Source: UBA1206 sp041672465 (GTDB taxonomy: Bacteria; Bacillota; Clostridia; Oscillospirales; CAG-382). From it: 64,000 nt of DNA. The stretch is taken from positions 9,238 through 73,237 of the forward strand of contig JBAYZO010000003.1 in NCBI GenBank assembly GCA_041672465.1. The letters are read 5' to 3'. Each line of letters begins with the position of its first letter. Position 1 is the stretch's first letter. This document shows positions 59,859 to 64,000 of this stretch, piece after piece. The notes under the pieces are model-generated. The model searched no databases. It was given only the letters and a program-made list of their open reading frames with translations, and was not told the DNA's origin. Both the position numbers and the translations under genes were made by a program.

Positions 59859-61853
59859 TCATTTATCGCTGTCGATAAGCACTTCCCAAGAGCACAGCGT
59901 GTCCCAATGGGTGCCGGCGTCAACTTTTGTTTTAAAGTCGTTGCTGAACTTAGAGAAGTAAAGCTTGTTTTGGGTGGCGTTCATATCCCAGAAAAAAGTC
60001 TTCTCTGCGTTTTTAAACCCGTCAAGCGAATCGGCCTTTGTATAAACTTGGACTAAAAACGAATATTCGGTGTTTTGGTACCCGTAAATCTTGCAGGCGG
60101 TTGCCGCGTTGCCGTTATGCATGGGCCCGGTGTAGTCCGCCGCCCCAACCTTAAGCGTCTCAACCGTTCTCACCGTTCCGTTATCGTTTAAAAAGTCTAT
60201 GTAAAGCCCGAGCGTCTTTGGGACGGGGAACATACAGGTGTATGAGAGGTTGTAGTAGCAGTCTTTTATAAAGTCATACGAAACGCCAAGCGTTATTTTT
60301 TGATCGGCAATGTAATATGTTCTGACCGCGTCACAGTAGTAGTCTTCGGTATTCCCCCAGTTAAGTTTGGTTTTTTCAACGATAATAAGCCCGCTCGCGT
60401 TTTGCTCCGCCCCTATTTTGTCAAAAGTCAATTCCTCGCCCGTGGACATATTGTAAAAAGCCAGCGATACCAATGACTCGTTGCCGTGGTTGCCGCCCGA
60501 CCAGACAACCTCCGAGGAACTTGTCTTCGCGGCGCGGTAGACATATTCCCAGTCGGTGCTGCCGGGGACAAGGCTTAACCCCGTTATGCCAAGCGAGCCT
60601 AAATTCCATGTGCCCCAGTCTTTTTTATCAAACGTAAGGGTAAGCTTTTTGCCGTTTGAGGCGGTTGTGGTAATGGAATATGAGCGAAGAGAGGTGTATT
60701 TAACCTTGACGGCGGTTATATCTGGGGGAGCGGGGGTTTCGGTAAACAAGTCCGCCTTCCCCAAAGCGTGAAGCCTGACGGCGATATAGTCGGTGACGTC
60801 AAACAGGCCGTTTTGGTTTATATCGCCCGCCTTTAAAATGCCCGACGGCTTTTTGTTTTTAAGTATTTGCGACTTTAGCGTTTGGGCGTCGCTCTCTGTG
60901 ACCCCCGCGTTTCCGTCAATGTCGCCGGTAATAAAAACCACATGTTCGGAAACAGCTTTTTTCCCGGAGTACTGCGCGAGCACACAGCCCGTGTAAAGGC
61001 CGCCGTTTGTCAGTTCCTTGCCGTCGCCGCCGAGTATTTTTATCCCGGCTATGGTTTTTAAGTCTTTCAGTACGCTCGCCGCCGTGTCGCCCGGCCTTGC
61101 CCCCGTTAAAAGGGAATTTGAAAAAGCGTATCTGCTCCCGGCGCGAAACTCCGGCGGGTAGTCAGAAACCGCAAGGTTCTTCGTTATATCAATCCGCGGG
61201 TCGGGCACTTCAGAAACCTCCTCCGACAATTCGGATGTCTCGCTTGTGAGTTCCGATTCGTCGGCAAGCCTTTCAACCGAGTTGTAAATTTCAAATTCGC
61301 TGCAAAACACAAACACCCCCGATTTCGGGTTGCCTATGGCGGCTTTTATATATCTTGCCGAGACCGGCGATTTAAGCTTCAAGCGGTAAAACGCGACCCC
61401 GCCTTTTGTTTCTTCTTTGCCGCTCCCGAGCGGCGTAAAGGTTTCCCCGTCGTCAGAGGACAAAAACTCAAGCGATTCGGGCGCGTCGATCCCGCTGTTG
61501 GCGTGGTTGATAAACTGCATTCTGAACTCAATCAGCCCGTCTGTGCGGGAACCTAAGTCAACCGTGGCAAACAGCGGCGACTCTATGCGGTAGTCAAACC
61601 CATGCCAGCAGGTGGCGTAAAGGTCCCCGGTTGAGAGTATGCCGTCGGTGAGCTCTTCCCCGTCGATATCCTGATATCCCATTCCCGCGGGAGTTTGAGT
61701 ATACGCGGCGGACGCCTCATACGGCTTGCCGAGCGCGATGTTTTCGTTTCTGTCATACACCGTGACAAGACCTGCCCCCGCCGTAAGAACCCCCGCGGCG
61801 GCAAAAACAGCCATGGCCGAAATGACAATGGCGATAAGTACGCGTTTTTTCAT
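59859..61853 (-). CDS. Secreted or membrane-anchored protein with discoidin-like and internal dockerin type I modules
   Basis: 664 residues. An N-terminal hydrophobic segment (about 5-31) acts as signal or anchor. Residues 36-190 resemble an F5/8 type C (discoidin-like) domain (IALGKPYEASAAYTQ; DAPESLEFLSSDDG). A Ser/Glu-rich linker spans about 194-218. Residues 310-368 carry two dockerin repeats, GDIDGNAGVTESDAQTLKS and GDINQNGLFDVTDYIAVRL, each with the Asp/Asn calcium loop. Residues 225-308 look like the module that often precedes dockerins. The C-terminal part of about 285 residues (380-664), beta-rich with many Tyr/Trp, is not recognised. No catalytic domain can be named. RBS GAAGGGAAGG. 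Confidence 0.78.
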   Translation of the reverse strand: MKKRVLIAIVISAMAVFAAAGVLTAGAGLVTVYDRNENIALGKPYEASAAYTQTPAGMGYQDIDGEELTDGILSTGDLYATCWHGFDYRIESPLFATVDLGSRTDGLIEFRMQFINHANSGIDAPESLEFLSSDDGETFTPLGSGKEETKGGVAFYRLKLKSPVSARYIKAAIGNPKSGVFVFCSEFEIYNSVERLADESELTSETSELSEEVSEVPDPRIDITKNLAVSDYPPEFRAGSRYAFSNSLLTGARPGDTAASVLKDLKTIAGIKILGGDGKELTNGGLYTGCVLAQYSGKKAVSEHVVFITGDIDGNAGVTESDAQTLKSQILKNKKPSGILKAGDINQNGLFDVTDYIAVRLHALGKADLFTETPAPPDITAVKVKYTSLRSYSITTTASNGKKLTLTFDKKDWGTWNLGSLGITGLSLVPGSTDWEYVYRAAKTSSSEVVWSGGNHGNESLVSLAFYNMSTGEELTFDKIGAEQNASGLIIVEKTKLNWGNTEDYYCDAVRTYYIADQKITLGVSYDFIKDCYYNLSYTCMFPVPKTLGLYIDFLNDNGTVRTVETLKVGAADYTGPMHNGNAATACKIYGYQNTEYSFLVQVYTKADSLDGFKNAEKTFFWDMNATQNKLYFSKFSNDFKTKVDAGTHWDTLCSWEVLIDSDK

Positions 61854-61980
61854 CTAAAAAAACCTTCCCTTCAATAAATACGGCAAATTTGTCTTGCCGT
61901 CCGCGCAAAGGCTTGAGTTTAAACGCAAAGAACCACGAATAGAAACAATAACTATTAAATTATAAATATGTAAATATGTA

Positions 61981-61996
61981 GCAGGCTTTCGCCTGC
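61981..61996 (-). terminator. Hairpin after the small lipoprotein gene
   Basis: GCAGGC / GCCTGC with a 4-base loop (GAAA on the minus strand). No strong T-run, so it is a weak terminator or mRNA end. The surrounding 61854-62006 is AT-rich and has no gene. Confidence 0.45.
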
Positions 61997-62006
61997 AACC
62001 TTATAA

Positions 62007-62270
62007 CTATTTCGTCACCCTGCTCAAAGCGTCGCTCACAAGGTCTGAAAGGTCGTCCCCGATAGAAGCGTTGTCAAAAATGTCACCGCTTGACGTGTTG
62101 TTGCCGGAAGTGTCGCGGCTGTTGTTGCTCGGCGGCAAACTGCTTGTCGGAGAAAGCGAGGAAACATCATATGAACTTGTATTATTATCGTCTTTCGTGC
62201 AGGAAACAATACTGACGCAAAAGGTTATCACGGACAGGGCAAGAAGCACAAACAAAAATTTTTTAAGCAT
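62007..62270 (-). CDS. Small Ser/Asn-rich lipoprotein
   Basis: 87 residues. Signal peptide with lipobox IVSC (lipid Cys24), then a low-complexity Ser/Asn/Thr/Asp tail. No domain is recognised. I use ATG 62270, which has GAGGAG upstream; the frame is open 17 codons earlier without such a site. A divergent promoter is present at 62320-62348. Confidence 0.75.
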   Translation of the reverse strand: MLKKFLFVLLALSVITFCVSIVSCTKDDNNTSSYDVSSLSPTSSLPPSNNSRDTSGNNTSSGDIFDNASIGDDLSDLVSDALSRVTK

Positions 62271-62319
62271 AAATAACTCCTCATTATAAATTGGTTTGCT
62301 ATTCGTGCTTATGTTTAGC

Positions 62320-62348
62320 ATTATATCACAAATTATACTTGTTTACAA
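62320..62348 (-). promoter_or_regulatory. Promoter of the small lipoprotein gene
   Basis: On the minus strand: -35 TTGTAA (62348-62343), 17-nt spacer, -10 TATAAT (62325-62320). Confidence 0.65.
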
Positions 62349-62367
62349 TAATATTTCGGTTTTTATA

Positions 62368-62396
62368 TTGACATTTTTTAACGCTTTCGTTAAAAT
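62368..62396 (+). promoter_or_regulatory. Promoter and LacI-type operator of the GH27 gene
   Basis: TTGACA (62368-62373), 17-nt spacer, TAAAAT (62391-62396). TTTTAACGCTTTCGTTAAAA (62376-62395) lies between and over the -10: perfect 8-bp arms around CTTT. This geometry is typical of LacI/GalR-family or CcpA (cre) operators and implies repression at this promoter. The regulator gene is not in the window. Confidence 0.82.
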
Positions 62397-62442
62397 ACAC
62401 CTGACGTGAAAATGTCGCCATTATTTAACGGAGGATTTTTTT

Positions 62443-63567
62443 ATGATTGTCAGAACGCCGCCTATGGGCTGGAACTCCTGGAACACCTTCGGTTGGAACA
62501 TCAACGAGGAGCTTATCAAGACAACCGCCGACGCGATGGTGGAAAACGGACTGCTTGACGCCGGGTATCAATACCTTGTAATCGACGACTGCTGGGCGGA
62601 AAGAGTCCGCGATAAAAATCATCGGCTTGTTCCCAGCCGCGAAAAGTTCCCCAACGGAATGAAGGCAGTAGCCGACTATGTCCATTCAAAAGGGCTGAAG
62701 TTCGGCATGTACTCGTGCTCGGGCACGCTCACCTGCGCGGGATTCCCGTCGTCATATGAATATGAATTTATCGACGCCGAAACCTTTGCCTCGTGGGGGG
62801 TTGACTACTTGAAGTACGATTACTGCTTTAAACCTCAGCATGAGGAAGGTCATCTTTTATACAAGCGCATGGGAATGGCGCTCGCCAATTGCGGCAGGGA
62901 TATACTATTTTCCGCCTGCAGCTGGGGCGCGGATGAGACCCACAAGTGGATAAAAACCACGGGCGCCCATATGTGGCGCTCAACCGGCGACATTTCCGAC
63001 AACTGGAACTCAATAAAGTCGCTGTATGAAAAACAGGCCGAACTCCAGCCGTTTAACGGCAAGGGCTGTTTTAACGATATGGATATGCTTGTGGTGGGAA
63101 TGGGCGGCAAGGGCAACGTGGCGCTCGGCGGCTGTACGGTGGAGGAATACCGCACTCACTTTTCAATCTGGGCGTTTTTTAACTCCCCGCTTATCATCGG
63201 CTGCGACGTAAGGGAAATGAAACCCGAAACAATCCATATACTCACAAACAAAGATATAATAGCGATAAATCAGGATCCCGCCCAGCGCCAGCCCTTTATG
63301 GCAAACGGTCTCCACGGCAACAGCGTTTGGTGCAAGGAACTTGAGGGCGGGGATTTAGCCGTCGGAATGTTTAATATGACCGACAACAACCAGATCCCCT
63401 ACTTTATTTTCTCGGATATCGGGCTTAACCGCTCGGCCGGCAGAGCGCTGGAGATAACAGACCTCTGGACGGGTCAAAAGCTCGGCGTTTTCAGGGATCA
63501 GTACCGCGCGAGGCTTATCGGCCCGCACGAGAGCATCGTTTTAAGGTGCAAGCTTGTCAAAGAGTAA
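62443..63567 (+). CDS. Alpha-galactosidase, glycoside hydrolase family 27
   Basis: 374 residues, no signal peptide, so cytoplasmic. It removes terminal alpha-galactose (melibiose, raffinose-type sugars). GH27 motifs: TPPMGWNSWNTFGW, VIDDCWAER, YLKYDYC (nucleophile Asp126) and RSTGDISDNW (acid/base Asp183), with a C-terminal beta domain. It is slightly shorter than plant GH27 enzymes. CGGAGG precedes the ATG. It is controlled by a promoter with a palindromic operator and is followed by an overlapping small gene. Confidence 0.94.
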   Translation: MIVRTPPMGWNSWNTFGWNINEELIKTTADAMVENGLLDAGYQYLVIDDCWAERVRDKNHRLVPSREKFPNGMKAVADYVHSKGLKFGMYSCSGTLTCAGFPSSYEYEFIDAETFASWGVDYLKYDYCFKPQHEEGHLLYKRMGMALANCGRDILFSACSWGADETHKWIKTTGAHMWRSTGDISDNWNSIKSLYEKQAELQPFNGKGCFNDMDMLVVGMGGKGNVALGGCTVEEYRTHFSIWAFFNSPLIIGCDVREMKPETIHILTNKDIIAINQDPAQRQPFMANGLHGNSVWCKELEGGDLAVGMFNMTDNNQIPYFIFSDIGLNRSAGRALEITDLWTGQKLGVFRDQYRARLIGPHESIVLRCKLVKE

Positions 63568-63766
63568 AGACGGCTTTTTTTGCTGTTATTCCTGCGGGGC
63601 GGAACTTGGTTCCGACGACATAGGCGCCCATAAAAAGCTTGTTAACCGCGGCGCGGAAAAATTTTTATGCCTGAGCTGTCTCGCCGGGTTTTTCGGGGTT
63701 GACGAAGTTCTTATCAAGAAAAAGGTCGAAGAGTTTAAAAAGGCGGGCTGCGCGCTGTTTTGTTAG
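63554..63766 (+). CDS. Small zinc-ribbon-like protein of unknown function
   Basis: 70 residues. Cys pairs C11/C14 (CYSCGAEL) and C39/C42 (FLCLSCLAGFF), then a Lys/Glu helix and GCALFC. I have seen similar short proteins annotated hypothetical in Clostridia; the spacing suggests one zinc site. Start is TTG at 63554 with AAGGTG about 6 bases upstream, overlapping the end of the GH27 gene by 14 bases. A GGCGGGCT/AGCCCGCC hairpin covers its stop codon. Confidence 0.7.
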   Translation: MSKSKDGFFCCYSCGAELGSDDIGAHKKLVNRGAEKFLCLSCLAGFFGVDEVLIKKKVEEFKKAGCALFC

Positions 63767-63989
63767 CCCGCCGCCTAAGAGAGTTCCTGGGCCGTTAGGC
63801 GCAGGAACTTTGCGCCATATGGGTTTTTGTTTTCTGTTTGATTTTAATAACAGTAAAAGTAAAATAAAAAGCCTGCGTTTTGCTTTAAAGGAATGAAGAT
63901 TGAAAGATAAACTTTCAATCCCGAAGTTTGTTTCTTTCGCGTCAGGCAGAATGACGCGAATCGCGAAGGACGCGACCGAAACAAACTTC
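63742..63989. repeat. Cluster of inverted repeats at the right end
   Basis: Four hairpins in 250 bp: GGCGGGCT/AGCCCGCC (63742-63772, over a stop codon), AGTTCCTG/CAGGAACT (63782-63809), ATTGAAAG/CTTTCAAT (63899-63919), and a nested pair GAAGTTTGTTTC/GAAACAAACTTC (63923-63989) enclosing TTCGCGTCA/TGACGCGAA (63936-63960). None has a classic T-run. No gene is seen from 63767 to the window end. Confidence 0.7.
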
Positions 63990-64000
63990 AAACTCAGCTG

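Overview
The window reads as a chromosomal segment of an anaerobic, low-oxygen-adapted Clostridia (Bacillota). Evidence is the gene content: RNase J, the YceD/DUF177-rpmF pair, DUF512-der-plsY, miaB-Ric-like-mutS-mutL order (as in Bacillus ymcB-ymcA-mutS-mutL), a complete Rnf complex, YqeG, a PdaA-type deacetylase, NAD+-type ligase and strong Shine-Dalgarno sites with many near-consensus sigma-A promoters. No rRNA, tRNA, prophage, IS element or CRISPR array was seen. Most of the window is core metabolism and information processing; carbohydrate genes form the accessory part.

Layout. 0-3 kb: end of a metallophosphoesterase, a palindromic repeat, then leftward SDR and RNase J. 3-5.3 kb: murA, a new 53-residue membrane protein, and a preQ1 riboswitch controlling queT. 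5.4-11 kb: yceD-rpmF, DUF512, der, plsY, rarA. 11-17 kb: thpR, a YcxB-like protein, a secreted ComEC-like metallo-beta-lactamase, pepF, a histidine phosphatase, a PHP protein, a small basic protein. 17-22 kb: cysK, then a rightward sugar operon (TIM-barrel isomerase, uxaC, Gfo/Idh oxidoreductase). 22-31 kb: a long leftward run, malic enzyme, NlpC/P60, miaB, Ric-like protein, mutS, mutL, tgt. 31.5-34 kb: pdaA-like gene overlapping tail-to-tail with a polytopic membrane protein. 34-41 kb: the leftward operon apbE, NusG-II protein, Gx transporter, rnfC-D-G-E-A-B. 41-49.7 kb: a small membrane protein, recD2, a DUF6259-type glycosidase, a GH2 beta-galactosidase, a 2-hydroxyacid dehydrogenase. 49.7-55.5 kb: leftward operon yqeG, endonuclease-IV-like gene, prmA, ligA, M29 aminopeptidase. 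55.7-57.7 kb: flippase-like membrane protein and psd. 57.7-62.3 kb: leftward pfkA, amidase, a small membrane protein, a dockerin-bearing secreted protein and a lipoprotein. 62.4-64 kb: GH27 alpha-galactosidase under a palindromic operator, a zinc-ribbon protein and a run of hairpins.

How it fits together. The Rnf operon carries its own FMN transferase (ApbE) and a membrane-anchored NusG-II protein, consistent with flavinylated RnfG/RnfD coupling ferredoxin oxidation to an ion gradient. The sugar genes point to uptake and intracellular hydrolysis of galactosides and hexuronates. queT with its riboswitch and tgt indicate salvage of queuosine precursors. The most unusual structural signal is a family of short palindromic repeats found at three intergenic sites (about 395-496, 19076-19240 and 24815-24880). 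It has shared 49-50 bp units, terminal inverted repeats and, at one site, a tandem duplication. I do not recognise it. The dockerin-bearing protein and several tiny genes are the other items that generic annotation would underdescribe.
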